A DNA stretch of 20,141 nucleotides from Dictyocoela muelleri (lineage: Eukaryota; Microsporidia). The stretch spans positions 1 through 20,141 of the forward strand of contig SDVU01000115.1 of assembly GCA_016256075.1 (NCBI GenBank). Reading direction: 5' to 3'. Of this stretch, positions 1 through 8,289 are shown in pieces (the first letter of the stretch is position 1; each line of letters starts with the position of its first letter). Under the pieces are notes generated by a model. That model worked only from the letters and a program-made list of their open reading frames with translations, had not been told where the DNA came from and searched no databases. The translations under genes and the position numbers were made by a program.

Positions 1-110
1 GAGGGCTCTCACTAATTGCAAAGAGGGCTCTCACTAATTGCAAAGAGGGCTCTCACTAATTGCAAAGAGGGCTCTCACTAATTGCAAAGAGGGCTCTCAT
101 TACTTGTAAA
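1..110. repeat. 22-bp minisatellite
   Basis: Five head-to-tail copies of a 22-bp unit beginning GAGGGCTCTCAC. The first four are identical and the fifth is diverged. The array starts at the window edge, so it may continue to the left. It is clearly more GC-rich than the following 400 bases. Confidence 0.95.
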
Positions 111-494
111 ACCCTGTAAAAAAACATCTCAATATAAGCAACTCTTTAAAATGGTATTTTAGCGTAATTTAAAGATTATTTTAATAAACTTTAAAATAGA
201 TATAAAAACGAGCAAATAATAAAAGATACTAAAATTAAAGAGTTTTTAGTCTTCATGAGACTATTAAACACTATAAACTCTACAAATTTAAATAAATATA
301 AGTTAATTGAATTATATTTAAATTATATTTAATATAGTTAATTAAATATATTTAGATTAATTAAAATTTTAAATCATAAAAAGTATTTCAGGTCCCGTTG
401 TTCCTTTTTATTTCAAAATCAATTTAAATAAAAATTTAACTTTTTATTTAATTAACCTTTTAATAATCTTGATCTTTTAATAATCTTGATCTCT
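111..494. other. AT-rich non-coding stretch
   Basis: No open frame of note on either strand. It consists of A/T runs and a short duplication of an AATCTTGATCT-like block at about 465-493. It lies downstream of the J-domain gene, whose transcript would run into it. Confidence 0.6.
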
Positions 495-560
495 AAATAT
501 CTTTAAAGCCTATTAAATATCTTTAAAGCCTATTAAATATCTTTAAAGACTATTAAATAT
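495..560. repeat. 20-bp minisatellite over a gene 3' end
   Basis: A little over three copies of the 20-bp unit AAATATCTTTAAAGCCTATT, with one substitution in the last copy. The array overlaps the last codons and the stop codon of the minus-strand J-domain gene (stop at 543-545). The position of the stop therefore lies in a repeat that can expand or contract. Confidence 0.9.
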
Positions 561-1418
561 CAGAAATATCATAATTAAGAAAAACACGTAATTAATCGAA
601 CAAGTCACGCATATCAATGGGGTAAATACATTCTTATTACAAAAATACACAGAACAAAAATAATTAATAAGCGCGATAATACAAACAAGACTTTGATAAG
701 ACCAACTTATAAAACTTAACTCGATTGAATATAAAATCATCATAAAAAGCTTTAAATTTAGGTTTTCAACCATAAAGGCTATTGTGATACATGAAATTCT
801 ATAAAAGGCAAATAATAAGATCATCCTCGATTGTCTGTTCTGATAAATAAAAATAGAAAGGCCTAAATCAAAAATTATATAAAAGCTTAAAACTACCATA
901 GTATGTAAATATGAGCCATACCACAAGACATAAAATGACATGAGCATGTGAAATAATGATATAATAAAATAAATTTTCAATATCATGTTTCTCAAATCTG
1001 TGGAATTGTTCTTTTTAACAATTCTGATGATAAAGGCGATACTTAGAAATACTTTCGAAAGTATAATTTGTGGCAAAATTAAAATTTCTTTTTTGTAAAA
1101 AACAAAAACGGGGAATAAATAAATAGAAACTGATAACAACAAAATGCAAATAGAAAAAATGAATGTTGTTAATCTTGTTAGTAGGAAAGGTATGGTATCT
1201 ATTATACCAATGTCTTTAATGATTGTGTTCCCTAGTATATCATAAAATTTCCTTTTATAACTGTCTTTGAGAATTGAGTAACTTTCTAAAATTTTCATAA
1301 ATTTTTTATAATCTCCTCCTTGATCAGGATGATATAAAATGATCAGTTTTTTAAATGCCTTTTCGATTTCATCTTGTGTTGCATCACGTGTTATTTGTAA
1401 TGTATTGTAATGTTCCAT
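543..1418 (-). CDS. J-domain multi-pass membrane protein
   Basis: A 291-residue protein. Residues 1-62 form an N-terminal J domain with the HPD motif at 30-32 (LYHPDQGG), preceded by the expected helix (DEIEKAFKKL) and followed by KFYDILG. In J proteins HPD stimulates an Hsp70 ATPase. From about residue 84 the chain is strongly hydrophobic, with some seven likely membrane segments near 84-108, 112-134, 146-166, 170-192, 199-217, 222-252 and 266-288. With the J domain at the N-terminus it would recruit an Hsp70 to one face of a membrane, plausibly the ER; this is inference. No Gly/Phe linker or cysteine-rich zinc domain is present, so it is not a type I or II DnaJ. The ATG at 1416-1418 is chosen because a CCCC block lies directly before it and nothing in frame precedes it. 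It stands alone with no operon partner. I do not recognise an orthologue by name. It is the only intact host-type gene here. Confidence 0.85.
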   Translation of the reverse strand: MEHYNTLQITRDATQDEIEKAFKKLIILYHPDQGGDYKKFMKILESYSILKDSYKRKFYDILGNTIIKDIGIIDTIPFLLTRLTTFIFSICILLLSVSIYLFPVFVFYKKEILILPQIILSKVFLSIAFIIRIVKKNNSTDLRNMILKIYFIISLFHMLMSFYVLWYGSYLHTMVVLSFYIIFDLGLSIFIYQNRQSRMILLFAFYRISCITIAFMVENLNLKLFMMILYSIELSFISWSYQSLVCIIALINYFCSVYFCNKNVFTPLICVTCSINYVFFLIMIFLIFNSL

Positions 1419-1433
1419 GGGGTTGAAAATATA
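1419..1433 (-). promoter_or_regulatory. CCCC start signal and TATA-like box
   Basis: On the minus strand, TATATTTT (1426-1433) is followed by CAA and CCCC (1419-1422), which touches the ATG of the J-domain gene. CCC- or GGG-like motifs just before the start codon are described as microsporidian transcription and start signals. This supports both the start choice and the proposed lineage. Confidence 0.6.
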
Positions 1434-1450
1434 AAATCGTAACTTTCATT

Positions 1451-1500
1451 TTTATTGATTTTTATTGATTTTTATTGATTTTTATTGATTTTTATTGATT
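1451..1500. repeat. 10-bp minisatellite upstream of J-domain gene
   Basis: Five perfect copies of TTTATTGATT (AATCAATAAA on the gene's strand). The array begins about 33 bases upstream of the ATG of the J-domain gene, inside the likely promoter region. Copy number could affect promoter spacing; that is speculative. Confidence 0.95.
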
Positions 1501-1894
1501 TTTTCGTTTTTTTTTTCAGGATTTTTATTGAATTTTTCAATTACTTTTTCAATAAAATATTTAAAATCACTATTTGAATTTATTTCATTAAAATCATATA
1601 TTTCCGTAATTTTTTAATTAACGATCATTTCAATTAGATTTTTTATTGAAAGAATAGATATTTATAATGAAATAAGCGATTAAATAATATATTTAAATTT
1701 TTTTGACGTGTTTAAAAAATTAAGAAAAATCATTATTAAAAAAACAATATTAAAAATAATTATTAAAAATAATTCCAATGAAAAAAAATCCCAATGAAAA
1801 AAAAATCCCAATGAAAAAAAATCCTGGGTGTTTTTGCTAAATCTCGTCATTTTTAATAAATTTAAGAAAAAACACTAAAAATAAGTTTAATTAA
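1501..1894. other. AT-rich intergenic DNA with short tandem repeat
   Basis: Dominated by A/T runs. At 1774-1826 a unit of about 17-18 bp, CCCAATGAAAAAAAA with a variable A-run, is repeated three times and ends in TCCTGGG. No coding signal is seen on either strand. Confidence 0.6.
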
Positions 1895-2149
1895 AAAATA
1901 TCTGCTTTAATTAGATTTTTGGTATTTATAGAAAAAAATAACGTATCTTTACCCTTTAAAATAAAAAAAAATCAAATTATAAATTCAAATAAAAACATCA
2001 ACAATAAAATAATTTACTCTAATTACATTAATAATTTTAATTTTAAAGGAGAAAATGTGATTAGTTTGGAGTTACTTGGCGTTTCGGCGCAAAATTTAAA
2101 AATCTGGGCTGCATTTTTTGAAAAAATAACATTTAAAATTGAATTTTAA
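1895..2149 (+). other. Open frame without ATG, doubtful
   Basis: A frame is open from 1895 to the stop at 2147-2149 but contains no ATG; the first alternative start is a TTG at 1919. The first two thirds are Asn/Ile/Lys-rich, as expected from random AT-rich DNA. The last 30 residues (GENVISLELLGVSAQNLKIW and following) are less biased and the DNA there is locally richer in G. It may be an exon or gene remnant, or chance. I do not recognise it. Confidence 0.2.
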
Positions 2150-2580
2150 ATAATGATATTCAATAATTCATATTTCATATTTCATTTTTGATTTTTAGCA
2201 AAGTATTGATATATTGAATAACCACATATTAGAACAAGTGATGTTTCTGCGCATTTTTGACAATTTATAAATGATTTTTTGTTCGTTTGGTTAGAAAGAA
2301 ACGCGTAAAAGATGATATGAGGCCTTTATCATTCTTATGATATATATATAGATATTAAAAACTTCTTTATTTTTCTATTTAAATTCAAAAAAACGGCATA
2401 ATTTTTTTAAAATCCTATTCGCGTTTTTTTTTGCGATTTAACTATTTTATTATTTATAAAATATATTATTTCATGACATTTTCTACCAATTAATCACATG
2501 AAATCATATATAACTGAATGTCTGTATTATAACAATACCCATTTAATAGATTCATTCATAGCCTCTTTTATTTTTTATAG
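2150..2580. other. AT-rich stretch, nothing recognised
   Basis: No open frame, palindrome or tandem array of note. It holds a short TA run near 2340 and ordinary A/T tracts. Confidence 0.5.
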
Positions 2581-2581
2581 G

Positions 2582-2625
2582 GTAATTCAGAAAAGAATGG
2601 GCAAAGTTCAGAAAAGAATGGAAAA
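2582..2625 (+). repeat. Short tandem duplication with an inverted relative
   Basis: The block TTCAGAAAAGAATGG occurs twice in tandem (about 2587-2622). A diverged relative of the whole block lies inverted at about 4433-4482, reading TTTAGAAAAGAATAAA then TTCGGAAAATAATGG on the minus strand. Both copies would encode a similar EKN.QSSE.NG peptide, but neither lies in a convincing gene. Confidence 0.5.
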
Positions 2626-2792
2626 ATTTAAAAAAAAATAAAAATATTGGTGCAAAGCTGTGTAACTGCCCAAAGCCAAATTAGGGGGTCATGAATGATA
2701 AAATTATTTTTTTTAAAAAAAAAGAAAATAAATACATCACACTTTTTTCATAATTTTTAACGAAAAAACTTAATAACTTCAAGGATGCTTAT

Positions 2793-3073
2793 ATCAAGTC
2801 CATTTAACCCCCATTTTGCATCAGGTCTATTTACCTCCCTATATATTTTTTTCAGAATAAATAAACTATTTCAACTTAAATTATATTGAAAATTGTGTAA
2901 TATTACCAATATTTCCAAAAGTCGCAAATTTTAAGGATTTGACGATATTAAAACATCGCCTCAATTATAATCATATTATAGATGTTATAAACATATGAAA
3001 TCGCATGTTTAAATATATTTTATAGTTTGCATCAAGTCATTTTAATCTTCCAAGTTGAGTAAATGGACTTGAT
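2793..3073. repeat. Four-copy ATCAAGTCCATTTA motif cluster
   Basis: ATCAAGTCCATTTA at 2793-2806 is followed by the variant GCATCAGGTCTATTTA at 2818-2833. At 3029-3044 the variant GCATCAAGTCATTTTA occurs, then the exact inverse TAAATGGACTTGAT at 3060-3073. The outer pair forms a 14-bp terminal inverted repeat around about 280 bp. The right pair alone can fold into a hairpin. The roughly 190 bp in the centre are AT-rich without coding signal. It may be a small decayed inverted-repeat element. Confidence 0.5.
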
Positions 3074-3362
3074 CTGTTTTATTCAGATAATTTATTCTTG
3101 TCTAAATAAAATCCAGGTGATTTATTATTGATAAAAATATTTCATCATTCGGCTATGTATAAATATTATATAAATCGTAAATAAGTATTTTAATATTTTA
3201 TTTTTTTCTTAAGGCTGTAAAATATTCATTATGACTAAAAATACTTATTATGACCTTTCATCATTTCGAAAAAATAAAACGCTTGAGAAATGACAAAAAA
3301 CATTGAAAAATAATGAAAATAATAACACTTGGAAAATCATCAATTTACAAAATTTTTAAATT
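3074..3362. other. AT-rich stretch, nothing recognised
   Basis: No gene, RNA or repeat that I can support. Short poly-A and poly-T tracts only. Confidence 0.5.
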
Positions 3363-3682
3363 TTTGGTACTGAGTCCCTTACCGTACCCGAAATTAACGC
3401 CAAAATGAATATGTAAAAAAAATTAAAAATTATTTTTGAGAAGAATTTGAGGCGTTATTAGCGGAAATCAACATTTTATAATTTTTTTGTTCTTAAAATA
3501 TAAATATACACATAAAAAACCTTCGATTTTTATCGTGTATATTTCTATTTTAAGAACAAAAAAAATATAAAATGTTGATTTCCGCTAATAACCCCTCAAA
3601 TTCTTCTCAAAAATAATTTTTATTTTTTTTACATATTCATTTTGGCGTTAATTTCGGGTACGGTAAGAGACTCAGTACCAAA
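3363..3682. mobile_element. Foldback element FB1
   Basis: Two arms of about 149 bp (3363-3511 and 3535-3682) are almost perfect reverse complements, with only a handful of mismatches, around a loop of about 23 bases. The ends read TTTGGTACTGAGTC. There is no coding capacity, so it is a MITE-like or foldback element that must have been moved by another element's enzyme, if it is mobile at all. The high arm identity points to recent formation or to conversion between arms. A transcript would make a long double-stranded hairpin. Confidence 0.9.
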
Positions 3683-3888
3683 TATTTTATTAATTGCTAT
3701 TTTTTAACCCACAAGAATTTTAAGATATAATTTCATTGAGGGTTCTTATAATAGTACGTTATTCCATGAATTTTTTATTGAAACATACTATTCAAATATT
3801 TTACCACAGATTGTGTATTTGTTATAGAAAATGTAATATTTCATCTTTCTTTCTCATATTAAGACATTTTCGGCAGATAAAATATTTC
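3683..3888. other. Spacer between two foldbacks
   Basis: About 200 bases of AT-rich DNA. A frame of 66 codons runs from here into the next foldback but reads straight into its hairpin arm and has no recognisable content. Confidence 0.5.
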
Positions 3889-4179
3889 GGTTCTTACCGG
3901 ACTCCCCTAAAAAAGGGTAAAGTCCAATTCCTATGAGCATACAACATGATTCTTATTTGAAATAAGCTCAAAATCACGATAACTTTCCAGATGTGAAAAA
4001 ATTATATCATAAGAAGATTTTATAAAGCGTTTCTAAAATCTTCTTATGATATAATTTTTTCACATCTGAAAAGTTCTCGTGATTTTGAGATTATTTCAAA
4101 TAAGAATCATGTTGTATGCTCATAGGAATTGGATTTACCCCCTTTTTTTTTTGGGGGGGGGGGTGGTCCAGTAAGAACC
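3889..4179. mobile_element. Foldback element FB2
   Basis: Arms 3889-4022 and 4034-4179 are inverted copies around a loop of about 11 bases. The ends are GGTTCTTACCGGAC on the left and GTCCAGTAAGAACC-like on the right. Close to each outer end is a smaller C/A/G tract. On the left it is short; on the right it has expanded to about 12 T followed by 11 G (4143-4163), the main difference between the arms. There is no coding capacity. The terminus resembles those of the foldbacks at 7471, 17027 and 18250. Confidence 0.9.
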
Positions 4180-4633
4180 TTAATTTAAAAAAATGCATAT
4201 CGAAAATACAAAAATAACGTTGTTACAATATATCGAAGATTCTATTATTGAATTTAACAACCATGGATTCGAATTTTTTAGAAATTTTTATTCTAATATG
4301 TGAGAAAAGTTTAATAATGTTCTTAAGGGGATTTTTTCAATTTAATTAGTTCTTATTCAAAAACATTTTATTTTTTTATTTTTTTTTATTTTTCTTATTT
4401 TTTTTTCAATTTTCCAATTATTTTCTTAACATGTCCATTATTTTCCGAACTTTGTTTATTCTTTTCTAAACTACCCTGCATTTCGATTTTTTTATGATAA
4501 TGGGGTGTGTTTAAATTTGCAGGTAAAAAAGCGGCGTTTCGTCGATAAACGGTGATTGTGGATGAATTAATAATATATAGAGGTAGAGTAACCGCCAATT
4601 TAAATATGGATATATTTTTAAAGAAAAATATCA
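4180..4633. other. AT-rich spacer before the MULE
   Basis: Holds poly-T tracts and the inverted relative (about 4433-4482) of the 2582-2625 block. An 83-codon minus-strand frame across 4395-4646 runs into the 79-bp repeat and is Lys/Asn-rich at its end; I do not regard it as a gene. Confidence 0.5.
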
Positions 4634-4712
4634 TTATCATGAACATGAAATAAAAACATTAATAGGAATGAAATTAATGAGAGAAAATAAGAATCGTAAG
4701 AATAAATTTATA
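4634..4712 (+). repeat. 79-bp direct repeat, left copy
   Basis: Begins TTATCATGAACATGAAA. It matches 6451-6529 over exactly 79 positions with three substitutions and no gap. It stands just outside the left terminal repeat of the MULE. Usual MULE target duplications are about 8-11 bp, so this is either an old tandem duplication that the element entered or an unusual event. Confidence 0.95.
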
Positions 4713-4715
4713 GGC

Positions 4716-4818
4716 TTCTGTATAATTCGGCCAAAGGCCTAATTCGGCCAAAAAGTCACATTCGGCCAAAATGTCACATTCAGCCAAAATGTCACATTCG
4801 GTCAAAATGTCACATTCG
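4716..4818 (+). repeat. MULE left terminal inverted repeat, 18-bp units
   Basis: After the tip, a 17-bp palindrome-like unit (TTCGGCCAAAGGCCTAA) is followed by four copies of TTCGGCCAAAATGTCACA with scattered substitutions. Repeated subterminal motifs of this kind are common transposase binding sites. The left end has one more unit than the right end. Confidence 0.9.
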
Positions 4819-4859
4819 TCAAAAAAGAATTACTAAATTTTTTTCAATAAGCCCATATT

Positions 4860-6249
4860 ATGACAGATAACAAGAATTCGAAAAATCAAACAATAAAAAC
4901 AAAAACTGAGAAAGGAAAAGAGGCAATATTTTTTGATGAATATTTCTATCACTTCAAGTATGTAAACAATACAACTACGACGTGGAGGTGTAGCAAGAGA
5001 CCATGCCCCGGTAAAGTATATACAAAAGATAATTTTGTTATTAATGAACGAAGTAAGTTACATAATTGCGTAAAAATTACACCCACGGAGAAAAAAATTA
5101 ATGTGTTGCATGATATCAGATTTATATCAGAAAAGAGATGTTTGAAATAACCATGAGATTATTTCAGAAGTTTTCAAAAGTTTGAATATTTCGGAAATCG
5201 CTGCTTTTAGCAAAATACATACGTTGAATAGAGTAGTGAACAACGTTCACGTGAAGAGAATTTCAAATTATGACAATACTTATGATATTCCGTTTGAACT
5301 TACAAAAACAATTTCTAGAGAAAAATTCATTCAATATGATAGCGGAGTTTCCGCTTTAGAGCGTCATATTATTGCGACTAACAATTAAAAGATTCATCAT
5401 CTAAAGAATTCTAGCATTTGGCTCTCAGATGGAACTTTCAAAATGACCCCAAAGGAATTTTCCCAAATATACATTATATATGTGAAAATTTTTGAGAAGT
5501 ATTTCCCTGATTTATATGCACTTCTTCCAAATAAAACACATGAAACATATTTGAGGCTTTTTAAATAAGTTAAAAATATAATAAAAATGAGGACCTGATT
5601 TTATTATAATGGACTTTGAAAGGGCTACTATAATGGCATTTAATCTAATATTTGTGAACACAAAAATTTACAATTGTTTGTTTCATTTTTCACAAAATTT
5701 AATGAGATGCATACAAAAAAATAATCTGATAAATAAATATAAGACAAATAAAAATCTCAGAATACACACGAAAATGATTTTATCACTAACATTTACACCT
5801 AGGGAGAAACAATTAATTGAATATGAAAAATTGAAAACCGAATTTTTAAAAAAATTCCAATAAAAATCAACAGCAATAAATTTAAATTATTTCGAAAAAA
5901 ATTATTTAATATCTAGATTAGATGATATCACTGATTGTAATTGTTCTGAAAGAATGTTAAAAAACATACCATTAACTACGAATATCTGCGAAGGCCATAA
6001 CAGATCATTAAATGGATTATTGAAAGGTAGTCATCCCAATTTGATAAAATTAATAATAATTTTAAGAACCCAGGATCACTTACAGGAAAAAAAAATGAAA
6101 CATTTTCTTTACAATCACTAGGAACAGTTAAGTCAAAAACCATTGAAAAATTAATAGCTCTTAAAAAAATAATTGAAAAATATAATGAGTATTATGGTCG
6201 TTTTTTCTTAAAGCAATTGCTACAGTTTACGACTTTAGCATTTAAATAA
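4860..6249 (+). pseudogene. MULE transposase with FLYWCH finger, broken
   Basis: About 460 codons. Residues 25-70 of the first frame form a FLYWCH zinc finger (WRCSKRPCPGKVYT, then LHNC), the DNA-binding module of many MULE transposases. The DDE domain follows: first Asp in SDGTFKM (5428-5430), second Asp in MDFERA (5612-5614), a CLFHF motif near 5675, and the catalytic Glu in NICEGHN (5990-5992). All three acidic residues survive. Disabling changes seen: a frame change at 5146-5150, an in-frame TAA at 5386-5388, a frame change between 5566 and 5597, an in-frame TAA at 5861-5863, and a frame change in the nine-A run 6087-6095. The last frame ends at 6247-6249. The ATG at 4860 is the first in frame and stands soon after the left terminal repeat. 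MULE identity is secure; function is lost. Confidence 0.88.
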
Positions 6250-6361
6250 AAAAATTTAAATTGAACGCTTTAATGACTTTATAAACTTTAAAATTCCCCG
6301 AAAACAAACCTTAAAGTTTATTTTATTAATTGGAAAAATGATAAGCATAACATTTTCTTAA

Positions 6362-6447
6362 ATTATTGTGACATTTTGGCCGAATGTGACATTTTGGCCG
6401 AATGTGACGTTTTGGCCGAATTGGGCCTTTGGCCCAATTATACCGAA
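6362..6447 (-). repeat. MULE right terminal inverted repeat
   Basis: Three inverted copies of the 18-bp unit (TGTGACATTTTGGCCGAA), then the GGGCCTTTGGCCC unit and the tip AATTATACCGAA. It pairs with the left end at 4716 over about 79 bp. Confidence 0.9.
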
Positions 6448-6450
6448 ACG

Positions 6451-6529
6451 TTATCATGAACATGAAACAAAAACATTAATAGGAATGAAATTAATGAAAG
6501 AAAATAAGAATCGTAAGAAGAAATTTATA
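6451..6529 (+). repeat. 79-bp direct repeat, right copy
   Basis: Second copy of the repeat at 4634-4712, beginning three bases after the MULE tip. Three substitutions in 79 positions. Sequence beyond either copy is not shared. Confidence 0.95.
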
Positions 6530-7470
6530 TTATATAGTATGTAATTTTTATTAAAAATCACTTTGTGATTAAAGAAAAGATATTATTAATATAAGAGACC
6601 TTCAAATTTATAATAACATAAATAAAATCAAAAACAATGAAAAAACGGAAATGATCTTAAAATATTGTAAATTTATAAAAATACTTTTGATAATGAAGTT
6701 TTTACAATATTATAATAGAAGCATAAAAAATTATAAATTTTCTTTTAAATTGATAAGTTGTAAGAAATTTTGAACACAACGAAAATTCTTATTTTTTATG
6801 CCACTTTTTCACTGTACCTAAAAATTTTCGCTCAATGCTTGTCTTACATGGCAAATATTACAATAAAATGATTCTATGTGTTTGCGTTTTTATGTCAAAT
6901 AAAAATTAAAAATCATATTTACAAGTTTTGAATATTTAAAATTAAGAGACATAGATGATCCCCTAAATATAAACATTGATTTTGAGCTCGCATTATAATT
7001 AATAACAAAATGATTTCTCATAACACTACCTAGACTTTGTTTATTATATTGAAGTCAAATAATAATTATATGTTTGAAAAGTTCTTCTTTTATTAATAGG
7101 TATAAATATAATCGTAATTTTAATAAATACATAAAATTATGTATATATGGGTCTTTCTTTGAGTATACAAAATCAATACATTATTTCATAAATTTCGACA
7201 CTTAAAAAAGATGTGTGAGCTAATAGAAATACGTAAAAGTTGGTGTACAATTTTATTTTTTTAACCCCCGAAAAAAAAATGGACGAAATTATAAAAGATA
7301 TTGAAAATATGTTAATTTTAATTATTAAATACTTATTATGTTATAAATCTTTTCGAAATTTAAGATAATTATTGTAATAATATAATAAAATGAACAAGAA
7401 TAAATACATGAGTGCAAAAATATTGATTGAACATAAGCATTTTTAATTATTAAATTATAAAAAATTATAA
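6530..7470. other. AT-rich intergenic DNA, nothing recognised
   Basis: Nearly a kilobase without a usable open frame. On the minus strand near 6815-6895 there is a short stretch with less biased codons (including ESFYCNICHVRQALSENF), which might be a gene relic but is too short to name. Otherwise A/T tracts. Confidence 0.5.
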
Positions 7471-7654
7471 AAATATTTGCTTCTCCAACGGGTTAGGCGA
7501 CCCCCCTGATTTTTCGTAAATCGCATCCATAAAAGGAAATCAGATGATTCTTATTTTAAATAAGCGTAAAATAAGAATCATCCGATTTCCTTTTATGGAT
7601 GCGATTCACTAAAAACAGACGGATCGCCTAACCCGTTGGGGAACCAAATATTTA
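7471..7654. mobile_element. Foldback element FB3
   Basis: Arms 7471-7558 and 7567-7654 are inverted copies around an 8-base loop. The arms carry CCAACGGGTTAGGCGA near the tips and a shared GATTCTTATTTTA at the apex. Both tips run into the palindromic octamer AAATATTT, which could be a target duplication or simply the end of the arms. The CAACGGGTTAG block recurs in the foldback at 17027-17699, so the two are related families. No coding capacity. Confidence 0.9.
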
Positions 7655-7915
7655 ATTTATTACTAAAAATTATATAATGAATCAAGTATTGTGACATGTG
7701 AATTATGATACTAAATCTATAAAAAGGTAAATATACTCTGAGAAATTATGGTTGGAACTTATCTTATTTGCAAGGTAGAGAGAATAACCAAAGAAAAGTT
7801 TTTTACTAGAGATTGTAGAAATCAGAAATAATAGCGCAATTAGGAATATAATCTAAGGAAATTTTTAATTGGAACTATAATATATACCTAATTGGTTGAA
7901 AAAATAATAAAAAAA
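7655..7915. other. AT-rich spacer
   Basis: No gene or repeat that I can support. It forms the left flank of the LTR element. Confidence 0.5.
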
Positions 7916-7925
7916 ATGATGTGGG

Positions 7926-8209
7926 TTGGGTTTTCCCCGGTTATCACCGGGTGCAGCTAAACAAGAAATATGTAAACTATTTTTAAAAGGAATTTTTATT
8001 TATTTGCGAATTATTATATAGTTAAATAAACCAATAAGAATTCTAACTCCTTTATGTAACGATAACTTTCAAACTTAGATATAATCTACCAGTTATATAT
8101 ACTTTAATAAATATGAACCAATCATATTTAGCCACAGCTTCAAACATAACGAACCAATCATTAATTGTTTGAACTCCTATAACTGGATGTGGATTTAATA
8201 CATCCAATA
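7926..8209 (-). repeat. 3' LTR of the Ty3/gypsy element
   Basis: A 284-bp direct repeat of 11443-11726. In element orientation it begins TATTGGATGTATTAAATCC and ends in GGGAAAACCCAA. It is the 3' LTR because the coding part reads toward it. About 13 differences from the other copy. Confidence 0.93.
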
Positions 8210-8289
8210 TTCCCCTGCCAAGTCTTTATTTGTGAACCATATCTAATAAATGTTTTCCCAGAATCTAACTTAATTTCATATGTATTATT

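Larger units (their letters stand above)
4716..6447 (+). mobile_element. MULE (Mutator-like) DNA transposon, decayed
   Basis: A 1.7-kb element bounded by terminal inverted repeats of about 79 bp (left from 4716, right to 6447) that differ at about five positions. Each begins TTC-G-TATAATT-GGCC and is built from 18-bp tandem units. Between them lies one transposase gene, 4860-6249, with several disabling changes. The element is non-autonomous now, though its ends look usable. It is flanked by the 79-bp direct repeats at 4634 and 6451. Confidence 0.9.

Noticed and set aside
1-110. CRISPR array
   Set aside because: The 22-bp units are directly head to tail with no spacers.
3736-3936. 66-codon open frame on the plus strand
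   Set aside because: It runs into the left arm of the FB2 foldback, has no recognisable motif, and its composition is that of random AT-rich DNA.
4395-4646. 83-codon open frame on the minus strand
   Set aside because: It begins in the 79-bp direct repeat, lacks any known domain and ends in a poly-Lys stretch from an A/T tract.
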